DNA of 64,000 nt from Oceanicaulis alexandrii DSM 11625 (GTDB lineage: Bacteria > Pseudomonadota > Alphaproteobacteria > Caulobacterales > Maricaulaceae), in assembly GCF_000420265.1 (NCBI RefSeq), contig NZ_ATUP01000001.1, positions 1,364,001-1,428,000 of the forward strand. The letters run 5' to 3'. The position numbers and the translations under genes were made by a program. Every line of letters begins with the position of its first letter. Positions within the stretch are counted from its first letter, which is position 1. Of the stretch, positions 57,041 to 64,000 are shown piece after piece. The notes under the pieces were generated by a model. That model did no database searches. It saw nothing but the letters and a program-made list of their open reading frames with translations, and was not told where the DNA came from.

Positions 57041-57682
57041 ATGAACGTCCTGACACCCATGACATCCGGTCAGCCTGGCCCCCTGTCAGCCCCCACCCTG
57101 CGGGGTCGGCGCACGCGAGAAAAACTGATTGATGCAGCCCGCGGCGCGTTGATTGAGGGCGCCGGAGCAGCCGAAATCACCGATATCGCCAACCGCGCCG
57201 GCGTCTCAGCCGGACTCGCCTATCATCATTTCGGCTCCAAGGACGGTCTGGTCGCGGCCGTCGTGGAAGATTTTTATGACCGGTACGCCAGCATTGCGAA
57301 CCAGAACTTTCGGGGCGAAACCTGGGCCCAGCGTGAAGTGCAGCGCGTGCGTGCGGTCGTCCGGTTTTTCCTGGAAGAGCCGTTTACCCGCACCCTGTTT
57401 GGCCCGCTGGGCCGTTCCAGCAGCGTCATGCAAGCCGAAAGCGTCTGCATGGCCATGCTGATCGAGCGTGGCGCGCGCAATATTTCACAAGGCCAGATGG
57501 ACGGAGACCTGCCACGGCAAGCCGATCCCGAGATCGCCGCAGCCTTCGTGCTGGGAGGCTTGCGGCAATGCATGTCGATGGCGCTCAAAAACGCCGCCAA
57601 TCCGGATGTGGACCAACTCGCGCACGCCATCTGGATCCTGATCGCCCAGAGCCTGGGACTGAGAGAGGGCAGCAAGTCATGA
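57041..57682 (+). CDS. TetR family transcriptional regulator
   Basis: A 213-residue one-component repressor. The helix-turn-helix is REKLIDAARGALIEGAGAAE then ITDIANRAGVSAGLAYHHFGSKDGLV (about 30-75). The C-terminal ligand domain is not diagnostic. The start at 57041 has GGAGG five bases upstream. It overlaps the dioxygenase gene by ATGA and faces a perfect palindrome, so autoregulation of the two-gene unit is likely. The ligand is unknown. Confidence 0.9.
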   Translation: MNVLTPMTSGQPGPLSAPTLRGRRTREKLIDAARGALIEGAGAAEITDIANRAGVSAGLAYHHFGSKDGLVAAVVEDFYDRYASIANQNFRGETWAQREVQRVRAVVRFFLEEPFTRTLFGPLGRSSSVMQAESVCMAMLIERGARNISQGQMDGDLPRQADPEIAAAFVLGGLRQCMSMALKNAANPDVDQLAHAIWILIAQSLGLREGSKS

Positions 57683-58527
57683 GCGAGACCCGAACCCTTG
57701 AAAGTCAGAACGATCTGTTCACGGCGGACCTAGCCGGGAAGCACAAACAGACCGCTGTGATTGGCCATCCGCCATCCAGTGATCTGCTCAAAGCCTATGA
57801 TCGCGACGGCTATGTCATTTTGAAGGGGCTGCTGAGCGATGAGGTGCGCGAGACCGCTGAGGCCGCTTTGCGCAACCTGCTGGGTCCGACGGGCCGCAAT
57901 GATTTTGAAGGCTTCAAGACCCAGCGTGCGTATGCGGTGTTAGCCAAGACACGCGCCCTGGACCTGCTGATCGCCCATCCGCAAATCCTGGGGATTCTCA
58001 AAGCACGGCTCCACGCCCAACCGCTATTGTCCGCCAGCCTCGCCATCAATATCGGGCCTGGGGAAACGCCGCAGCTGCCCCACGCCGATGACGGGTTCTA
58101 CCCGGACATGCGGCCGGACGCCCGCCATGGTCTGTCTGCGATCTGGGCGTTTGATCCCTTTACGAAAGACAATGGAGCCACGCGTATCTGGCCCGGCAGC
58201 CATCGCTGGGCTTCCGACCGCCGTCCCGGCCCTGAAGACCCCTGGACGCCCGCCGTCATGGAGCCGGGCGACGCTCTGGTTTTTCATGGCGGGCTCTGGC
58301 ATGCGGGCGGCGAGAACACGACCGGCGACAGCCGACTCGCATTGACCGCGCAATATTGCGCGCCCTGGCTGCGGACCCAGGAGAATATGAGCCTGTCTGT
58401 GCCGCCAGACGTCGTCAGAACCCTTGATGCGCCTCTGCCGTCACTCCTGGGCTATCAGATCCATCCCCCTTTCATGGGCCATGTGAACGGCATGCACCCC
58501 AACCGGCTTCTGGATCCGTCACCCTGA
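57679..58527 (+). CDS. Phytanoyl-CoA dioxygenase family protein
   Basis: A 282-residue Fe(II)/2-oxoglutarate oxygenase. The metal-binding triad is HAD in QLPHADDGFYPD (His and Asp) and a distal His in FHGGLWHAGGEN, with a downstream Arg in DSRLALTAQY for 2-oxoglutarate. The family includes phytanoyl-CoA hydroxylase, ectoine hydroxylase and natural product enzymes; the substrate is not clear. It is translationally coupled to the TetR regulator and ends 12 bp from the convergent LysR gene. Confidence 0.87.
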   Translation: MSETRTLESQNDLFTADLAGKHKQTAVIGHPPSSDLLKAYDRDGYVILKGLLSDEVRETAEAALRNLLGPTGRNDFEGFKTQRAYAVLAKTRALDLLIAHPQILGILKARLHAQPLLSASLAINIGPGETPQLPHADDGFYPDMRPDARHGLSAIWAFDPFTKDNGATRIWPGSHRWASDRRPGPEDPWTPAVMEPGDALVFHGGLWHAGGENTTGDSRLALTAQYCAPWLRTQENMSLSVPPDVVRTLDAPLPSLLGYQIHPPFMGHVNGMHPNRLLDPSP

Positions 58528-58539
58528 TCCTGCCTGGAC

Positions 58540-59469
58540 TCAAACCCGCAGATGCGGGGCGCGTTCGTCCCGAATCGCCATCTTCTCGGCGATGATCTCA
58601 ACGGCCAGGCGCTCATAAAACGCCTGGTCTCGCACCGTCCGCCGCCAGTACAGCAACACCGGATGAATGGCGTCCGGGTGCGCCAGACGGCGAACCCGGA
58701 ACGCAGGGTCCCGGATCGCCTCGCCGAGCGCATAAAGACTGGGCAGGACCGCAACAGCAGAACTGCGCGCCGCGATCTGCCGGATGGCGTCCAGACTGGA
58801 TCCGCGATACTCGGTGCTGAGTTCGGCGCCAGCCTTCTGAGCCAATTCAGCGACAATCTCCGACAGGTGAAAATCCGGGCTCAGCGTCACAAGCCTGCGT
58901 CCTTTGAGAGCCTCGAGCGGCGCCGGCTCCACAGGCTGCATCAGCTCATCTTCCGGCGTGCTGCAAATCCACAGCGTCTCTTCAAACAGGGACTTGGTGC
59001 AGAAATCAGCCTGCGGTCCGCGTGAGGCGATGACAAAATCCACCTCCCCCTGAGCAAGCTTTCCCAAAAGCTCCTGGGAGGGCCCTTCAATGAAGCTGAT
59101 TTGCAGATCGGGAAAAACCGACCGCAAACGCTGCGTAAATCGCGGCATGAAATAGGCGCCGATGGAGGGCAAAACCCCCGCGTTCAGATGATAGGCCTGC
59201 CGCGTCCGCAGCTCTTTCGTCTTCGCCTTGAATCCATGGGCCTGATTGAGCAGGGCGCGGGCGTCTTCCAGCAAGGCCTGGCCGGGCTGGCTGAGCGTGA
59301 CCTGTCGCGATGACCGCTCAAACAGGCTTACTCCCAACTCCGCTTCAAGCGTTTGTATTTGCTTGGAGAGGCTGGGTTGAGTGACCGCCAGCTTGTCCGC
59401 CGCCTTACGGAAAGAGCACAGCTCCGCCACGGTCACAAAATACTCGATCTGGCGCAGCGTCGGCCGCAT
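58540..59469 (-). CDS. LysR family transcriptional regulator
   Basis: A 309-residue regulator with an N-terminal winged helix, LRQIEYFVTVAELCSFRKAA then LAVTQPSLSKQIQTLEAELG. The substrate-binding domain follows. ATG 59469 follows AGGGGTG; a GTG two codons upstream is possible. It is divergent from the NTF2-like protein gene, with a LysR box between them, so that gene is a likely target. Ligand unknown; the PhyH gene beside it is a candidate relation. Confidence 0.9.
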   Translation of the reverse strand: MRPTLRQIEYFVTVAELCSFRKAADKLAVTQPSLSKQIQTLEAELGVSLFERSSRQVTLSQPGQALLEDARALLNQAHGFKAKTKELRTRQAYHLNAGVLPSIGAYFMPRFTQRLRSVFPDLQISFIEGPSQELLGKLAQGEVDFVIASRGPQADFCTKSLFEETLWICSTPEDELMQPVEPAPLEALKGRRLVTLSPDFHLSEIVAELAQKAGAELSTEYRGSSLDAIRQIAARSSAVAVLPSLYALGEAIRDPAFRVRRLAHPDAIHPVLLYWRRTVRDQAFYERLAVEIIAEKMAIRDERAPHLRV

Positions 59470-59494
59470 ATCCACCCCTATCCATGCCCTGAAG

Positions 59495-59513
59495 CTATCA
59501 ATCTAAGGCATAG
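59495..59513. promoter_or_regulatory. LysR-type box between divergent genes
   Basis: CTAT-N11-ATAG is a perfect inverted repeat with the T-N11-A spacing typical of LysR regulators. It lies 26 bp before the LysR start and 79 bp before the divergent gene. Confidence 0.65.
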
Positions 59514-59591
59514 TTTCCATTAGCAAACATCGCAACGCCCCACTAGCTCAGTGCGTATGGGCGACACGCCCTCCACAGCAAAGGGATTGTC

Positions 59592-60122
59592 ATGAAAACA
59601 TTCACTGTTTCCGCCATGCTCGCGTCGACATTGGCGCTGGGCGCCGCGCAGGCCTCCGATCATGCGATCACGGGCGCTGATGTTCAGGCCGCTCAAGAGG
59701 CCTGGGGCGCAGGTATCGTCGCGATCGGCGCCGCCTATACTGCCGGTGAAGACTACGAGGCTGCTGCGCGCGCGCATATCGAACAGTTCTACGCCTATGA
59801 CGGACACACGGTGTTGTTCAAACCGACTTTGGCGTCTGAAGACCAGTTCCGGGGCGACTTCGACGAAGCCCTCTCCTACTTCGTTGGCGGTGAGATCGAG
59901 GAAGATGGCGGTTTCGCCATCGCGCCCTACACCCAGGTGCGCTGGGAGAATGAAGCCACAATCATCGATTCTGACAGCGCGATGGCCATGGGCAATTACT
60001 TCTTCACGACCACCGAAGGCGAAGAAGTGAAGGTGGAATACAGCTTCGGCTATGTTCAGGATGAAGACGGCGCGCTGAAAATCGTCCTTCACCATTCCTC
60101 GCTGCCTTACACCCCGAACTAG
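59592..60122 (+). CDS. Exported NTF2-like protein
   Basis: A 176-residue protein with signal peptide MKTFTVSAMLASTLALGAAQA and an NTF2/SnoaL-like fold. Recognisable are an AIGAAYTAGEDYEA helix, GHTVLFKPTLASEDQFR, FAIAPYTQVRWEN, AMGNYFFTTTEGEEVKVEYS and a final KIVLHHSSLPY. Proteins of this kind are often misnamed phosphoribosyl-AMP cyclohydrolase; the fold does not support that. Function is unknown. It is divergent from the LysR gene and has a LysR box upstream. Confidence 0.82.
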   Translation: MKTFTVSAMLASTLALGAAQASDHAITGADVQAAQEAWGAGIVAIGAAYTAGEDYEAAARAHIEQFYAYDGHTVLFKPTLASEDQFRGDFDEALSYFVGGEIEEDGGFAIAPYTQVRWENEATIIDSDSAMAMGNYFFTTTEGEEVKVEYSFGYVQDEDGALKIVLHHSSLPYTPN

Positions 60123-60245
60123 ATCGGGCAACGCAGCGCGGGTCGACTGCCCCTCGCGCTGCGCCCTCATCAAGGCTTGCGACCACGGATCGTGCGGACT
60201 GCCCTGTTTGGAGCAATGTCCCCTCGCCACTCCGGTCAGACGCAC

Positions 60246-60274
60246 GAAAAAGGGCGGCTCTATGAGCCGCCCTT
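60246..60274 (-). terminator. Intrinsic terminator of infB
   Basis: AGGGCGGCTC pairs with GAGCCGCCCT around a very short loop. On the minus strand it is followed by TTTTTT, about 30 bp after the infB stop. Confidence 0.88.
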
Positions 60275-60302
60275 AATCATTTCCAGTCCATCAAAGCGAG
60301 GT

Positions 60303-62909
60303 CTACAGCGAGCGCTGGATTTCCTCGACTTCGAAACATTCGATCACGTCGTTGACCTGAATGTCCTGATAGTTCTCGAACGCCATGCCGCACTCGGTGC
60401 CGGCGCGCACTTCAGGCACTTCGTCCTTGAAGCGGCGCAGCGTGGACAGATGCCCCTGGTGGATCACCGTATCGTCACGCAGCAAACGCACGCCACAGCC
60501 GCGCTTCACCACACCCTCGGTCACGCGGCAACCCGCCACGCGTCCGGTCTTGGTGATGTTGAAGACTTCCAGCACCTGGGCGTAACCGATGAAGGTTTCG
60601 CGTTTTTCCGGCGCCAGCATGCCTTCCAGCGTGCCTTTCACGTCGTCGATCAGATCGTAGATCACCGAGTAGTAACGGATCTCCACGCCTTCTTTCTCGG
60701 CCAGGTCGCGCGCCTGCTTGTTGGCGCGGACGTTGAACGCGAAGATCGGCGAACCTGAGGCCTGGGCCAGCAGAACATCGCTTTCCGACACGCCGCCGGC
60801 GGCCGCATGGACGATCTTGGCCCGGACTTCCTCGTTGCCGACTTTTTCCAGGGCGCCGATGATCGCTTCGGCCGAACCTTGCACGTCCGCCTTGATCAGC
60901 AGCGGCAGCTCCTGAACTTCGTTGGACTTCAGCTTGGCCATCATCTGCTCAAGCGATGCGCCGCCGCCCGTCCGGGCCGCCGCAGCCTTGTCTCGCTTGA
61001 CGCGTTCGCGGTATTCCACCAGCTCGCGCGCACGCGCTTCGCTGTCCACCACGGCGAAGACTTCACCGGGCTCCGGAGCGCCGTCGAGGCCGAGAATTTC
61101 GGCCGGCAGGGACGGACCCGCCTCTTTCATTTGCTGGCCGCGCTCGTTGACCAGCGCGCGCACCTTGCCCCACTGGGCGCCGGCCACGACGATGTCGCCG
61201 CGCTTCAGAGAGCCGCGCTTGACCAGACAGGTCGCAACCGGGCCGCGGCCCTTGTCGATCTGGGATTCAATCACAACGCCTTCCGCAGAGCGATCCGGGT
61301 TGGCTTTGAGCTCCAGGATCTCGGCCTGAAGGTTGATGGCGTCCATCAGCTCATCAAGGCCGGTTTTCTTCAGCGCCGAGACCGGCACCGCCTGAACGTC
61401 GCCGCCCATGTCTTCCACGAACACTTCGTACTGAAGCAGCTCCTGAAGCACTTTCTGAGGATCGGCGTCGGGCTTGTCGACCTTGTTGACGGCCACGATC
61501 ATCGGCACGTTGGCCGCCTTGGCGTGGCTGATCGCCTCGATGGTCTGGGGCATGACGCCGTCATCAGCGGCCACGACAAGGATCACGATATCGGTCGCCT
61601 GGGCGCCGCGAGAGCGCATGGAGGAGAACGCTGCGTGACCTGGCGTATCCAGGAAGGTGATCTTGTCACCGGATTTCAGCTCAACCTGATAGGCGCCGAT
61701 ATGCTGGGTGATCCCGCCCGCTTCGCCAGCGGCCACATCGGTGGACCGCAGGGCGTCGAGCAGCGAGGTCTTGCCGTGGTCGACGTGACCCATGACCGTC
61801 ACCACAGGCGGGCGCGGCTTCTGGCTGTCTTCGGGATCCTCATCAGAGATGAAGCCGGTCTCCACGTCCGCCTCGGCGACGCGTTTCACGGTATGACCGA
61901 ACTCCTCGACGATCAGCTCGGCGATGTCGGCGTCCAGCATGTCGTTGGCGCGGACCATCTGACCCTGGGTCATCAGGAACTTCACCACGTCCGCCGCACG
62001 CTCGGCCATACGCTGGGCGAGGTCCTGAACGGTGATCGCTTCAGGCACGACCACTTCGCGAGCGACCTTGTCGCGCGACTGGCCGCCCTGGCTGCGACGC
62101 TGCTTTTCACGCTCGCGCGCCCGGCGCATGGACGCCAGCGAACGCTGACGGCCTTCATCATCCTCAACGAGGTTCTGAATGGTCAGCTTGCCCTGACGGC
62201 GCTTGGGCTCTTTGGTGCGCGAAGGTTGCGCCTTGTCGCCGCCCGGCGCGTCTTTCTTGGACTTCACCCGGCCGCCCATGGACTCAAGGATGTTGCGCGT
62301 ATCCTCGGCATCGCCGCGATCGGCCTTGTCCTTGCCTTTGTCCGCCTTGCGAGACGGTGTCTTGCCAGACGGTTCCTCGGGCTGCTCGATGTCAGCCGGC
62401 GCAGACTTCTTGGCGGGCTTGGCGATCTTCGCCTGTTCGGCGGCGAGACGCGCAGCTTCCGCTTCAGCGATCGCGCGGCGCTCGTCGTCTTCACGACGCT
62501 GACGCTCTTCTTTCTCGCGCTGACGCATGTCCTCGAGCGCGCGACGTTCTTCGTCTTCGCGCGCCTGACGGGCCTGCTCTTCGACCTTCTGCTTGGCGGC
62601 GCGCTCTTCTTGCTCGGAGCGGGCGCGCAGAATGGCCTGCTGGCGCTTGATCAGTTCTTCTTCAGACAGACCCAGCTGCTTGGCTTTGGCGGCCAGCGCC
62701 GCGCGCGTCTTGTCTTTCTGGGTCAGCGGCGCGCCGGATTTGCCCGTCGCGGCGTCCTTGCCGGCAGGCCCGGGGCGCTTGCGCTTCTTCTCCACTACGA
62801 CAGACTTCTGGCGTCCGCGCGCAAAACTTTGCTGCACGGTTCCAGAGGAACGTCCACCGATGGAGAGAGGCTTGCGGCCCGAATTATTGCGTTCGTCAGC
62901 GTCGCTCAT
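60303..62909 (-). CDS. infB: Translation initiation factor IF-2
   Basis: IF-2 is the GTPase that brings initiator tRNA to the small subunit. The 868-residue protein has a long, charged, low-complexity N-terminal region (Lys/Glu/Ala/Arg-rich, to about residue 280), the IF2-N domain, and the G domain with [17 protein letters not shown] and NKVDKP. Domains II to IV follow. ATG 62909 is chosen since AGGA lies seven bases upstream; 62936 is a longer in-frame alternative. The genes nusA-ylxR precede it in the same orientation. Confidence 0.97.
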   Translation of the reverse strand: MSDADERNNSGRKPLSIGGRSSGTVQQSFARGRQKSVVVEKKRKRPGPAGKDAATGKSGAPLTQKDKTRAALAAKAKQLGLSEEELIKRQQAILRARSEQEERAAKQKVEEQARQAREDEERRALEDMRQREKEERQRREDDERRAIAEAEAARLAAEQAKIAKPAKKSAPADIEQPEEPSGKTPSRKADKGKDKADRGDAEDTRNILESMGGRVKSKKDAPGGDKAQPSRTKEPKRRQGKLTIQNLVEDDEGRQRSLASMRRAREREKQRRSQGGQSRDKVAREVVVPEAITVQDLAQRMAERAADVVKFLMTQGQMVRANDMLDADIAELIVEEFGHTVKRVAEADVETGFISDEDPEDSQKPRPPVVTVMGHVDHGKTSLLDALRSTDVAAGEAGGITQHIGAYQVELKSGDKITFLDTPGHAAFSSMRSRGAQATDIVILVVAADDGVMPQTIEAISHAKAANVPMIVAVNKVDKPDADPQKVLQELLQYEVFVEDMGGDVQAVPVSALKKTGLDELMDAINLQAEILELKANPDRSAEGVVIESQIDKGRGPVATCLVKRGSLKRGDIVVAGAQWGKVRALVNERGQQMKEAGPSLPAEILGLDGAPEPGEVFAVVDSEARARELVEYRERVKRDKAAAARTGGGASLEQMMAKLKSNEVQELPLLIKADVQGSAEAIIGALEKVGNEEVRAKIVHAAAGGVSESDVLLAQASGSPIFAFNVRANKQARDLAEKEGVEIRYYSVIYDLIDDVKGTLEGMLAPEKRETFIGYAQVLEVFNITKTGRVAGCRVTEGVVKRGCGVRLLRDDTVIHQGHLSTLRRFKDEVPEVRAGTECGMAFENYQDIQVNDVIECFEVEEIQRSL

Positions 62910-63046
62910 AAGCGTCCTTGCCGCGGCTTTAGACATCTTCGGGCGGAACCCGGCCGCCGCGTGCGCCAGGGTCCGTCATCTGTTCAGGTCGCCTCCGGGA
63001 AGACCCGGCCTGAAGGCCCGCTAAACTAGCCAGCTTCCAAGGCGTT

Positions 63047-63688
63047 TCAACTCTTCTGTGCGCCTGGGCCCGCAGGATCGAGGTTAACGAACCCTGCAAG
63101 CTTCGACGCGAGGGCGGAAATCCCCGCCGCTTCCGGTCCTTGGGCCAAAGCCCCGTGAACCGCATTCCCAACGCCCAAGGCCCGACTGAGGGCGTCAGCG
63201 TCATAACATCCCAGCACCGGCGCGTCGCTTTCGATCGCCTTCGCCAGGTGGTCCAGCTTCTTGCGCCCGTCAGGGGCGGCGTCACTGGCTTCCAATCTCC
63301 ACGCCGGTCCTGGCTCGGTCTGCAGCGCCAAACGCACCGCATCACTTCCCAGTTCCAGCCGGCCGGCGCGTCTCGCCAGCCCCAAAAGGTTCAGAACGCG
63401 CGCTTTCAGCAGCGCTTCGAACTGATCGGCCAAATCGTCAGGGGCCTCGACCGGTTGCTCGAACGCCCGGTTGAACAGGCGTTTTTTCACAGCCTTGTCG
63501 ACCAGGGCCCTATCCGCCGTCACCCAACCGCCTCGGCCAGGCAAGCGCGCAGCCACATCGGGGGTTACGCGCCCTTCAGGGCTCAGCGCCACGCGAAGGA
63601 GGTCTTCCTCCCCCTTCACCTCTCCGGTGGCGACGCATCGGCGTTCGCGCACCGGTTTGGATCGGCCATGTCGCGCCCCGCGGCTCAC
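63047..63688 (-). CDS. YlxR-type RNA-binding protein with L7Ae-like domain
   Basis: A 213-residue protein. The N-terminal YlxR domain is PVRERRCVATGEVKGEEDLLR with the conserved RLPGRGGWVTAD, and the C-terminal half is an L7Ae/L30e-like fold (LNLLGLARRAGRLELGSDAV). It lies between nusA and infB as in most bacteria and overlaps nusA by ATGA. It is thought to bind RNA during translation or transcription; the precise role is not defined. Confidence 0.92.
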   Translation of the reverse strand: MSRGARHGRSKPVRERRCVATGEVKGEEDLLRVALSPEGRVTPDVAARLPGRGGWVTADRALVDKAVKKRLFNRAFEQPVEAPDDLADQFEALLKARVLNLLGLARRAGRLELGSDAVRLALQTEPGPAWRLEASDAAPDGRKKLDHLAKAIESDAPVLGCYDADALSRALGVGNAVHGALAQGPEAAGISALASKLAGFVNLDPAGPGAQKS

Positions 63689-64000
63689 GACTTCTCGTCT
63701 TCCTCCGTCGTGTCAGCGTCCAGGAGGTCAGCCAGATCAACACCCAGCTTTTCCGCTTCTGCTTCCAGATCGGAAAGGTCGATGTCTTCCAGATCGACAT
63801 CGGAAGCCTCTTCGTCAAGGGCGTCGGCCTCAACCTCTTCAGCCTCGGGCTCAACTTGCGGCAGATCCTCTTCGGAAATCCAGCCGGCGATCACGCGCGC
63901 GCGCATGATCAGCATCTCGGCGTCTTCCGCCGACATGTCAGAGCCTTCCAGGATGCCCGGCTCGCGCACGCGCTCGCCATCGCGCGTCTCATACCAGCCG
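63685..64000 (-). CDS. nusA: NusA C-terminus (partial, runs off the window)
   Basis: This is the C-terminal end of transcription factor NusA, which modulates pausing, termination and antitermination. The visible 104 residues carry part of the last repeat (EPGILEGSDMSAEDAEMLIM then RARVIAGWISEEDL) followed by an acidic tail. They run on upstream without a stop to the window end. Its stop overlaps the ylxR start, so the two are coupled. Only the C-terminal part is seen. Confidence 0.85.
   Translation of the reverse strand, partial: GWYETRDGERVREPGILEGSDMSAEDAEMLIMRARVIAGWISEEDLPQVEPEAEEVEADALDEEASDVDLEDIDLSDLEAEAEKLGVDLADLLDADTTEEDEKS

Noticed and set aside
59592-60122. Calling the exported NTF2-like protein a phosphoribosyl-AMP cyclohydrolase
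   Set aside because: The protein has a signal peptide and an NTF2-like pattern, and lacks the HisI metal motifs.
60807-63029. 740-codon plus-strand frame opposite infB
   Set aside because: Entirely antisense to IF-2, and its composition matches a reversed Lys/Glu/Ala-rich gene.

Overview
The window is high-GC, densely coded chromosomal DNA that looks alphaproteobacterial. The best fit is a marine, Caulobacter-like lineage (Maricaulales or Hyphomonadaceae, for example Maricaulis or Oceanicaulis). This is inferred from gene order and protein motifs, not from a database search. The main clues are: rpsT next to dnaA; dnaN followed by recF; the neighbourhood echA, mutM, ubiE, ubiB, coaC/coaB, dut, moeB; fabA-fabB; and a cluster of GANTC sites (the CcrM methylation motif) upstream of dnaA. 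I found no rRNA, tRNA, CRISPR array, transposase or prophage.

Layout. 1-4.4 kb: replication-initiation block on the minus strand (rpsT, dnaA, dnaN, start of recF) with echA. 4.5-14.4 kb: a TraB/GumN-like protein, a mutM interrupted by one in-frame stop codon, ubiE, an inserted YCII-YCII-ECF42 sigma module, ubiB, separate coaC and coaB, a pair of paralogous exported proteins, and dut. 14.4-20.6 kb: a Pif1-like helicase coupled to a PIN protein that carries an antitoxin-like N-terminus, exported and lipoproteins, moeB, small membrane proteins, an exported metallo-beta-lactamase-fold enzyme and an SH3-domain protein. 20.7-22.5 kb: fabA-fabB. 22.8-27.6 kb: peroxide-defence cluster (oxyR, katG, divergent ahpC-ahpD). 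27.7-33.1 kb: transporters and metabolic genes ending in a sirtuin. 33.3-42 kb: gyrB, a LysE exporter, acyl-CoA dehydrogenase, phosphatase, desaturase, fabI and a BCCT transporter. 42-51 kb: hypothetical and envelope genes, including a LytTR/acyltransferase pair, a porin, a large S9 peptidase and a duplicated lipoprotein. 51-64 kb: the translation/RNA cluster nusA-ylxR-infB // rbfA-truB-rpsO-pnp, split by a 5.4 kb accessory block.

How it fits together. Housekeeping functions dominate: replication initiation, gyrase, translation initiation and RNA decay, unsaturated fatty acid synthesis, ubiquinone and CoA synthesis. Accessory modules sit inside otherwise conserved blocks: between ubiE and ubiB, between coaB and dut, and between infB and rbfA. 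Several have visible control DNA: a 13 bp inverted repeat between katG and ahpC (candidate OxyR site), a 13 bp direct repeat at two-turn spacing upstream of the LytTR gene, a 26 bp perfect palindrome upstream of a TetR gene, and a CTAT-N11-ATAG LysR box.

The least conventional items are the helicase/PIN pair, the nonsense-interrupted mutM, the sigma-factor module and the paired regulators with palindromic operators. None can be called a new system from sequence alone.
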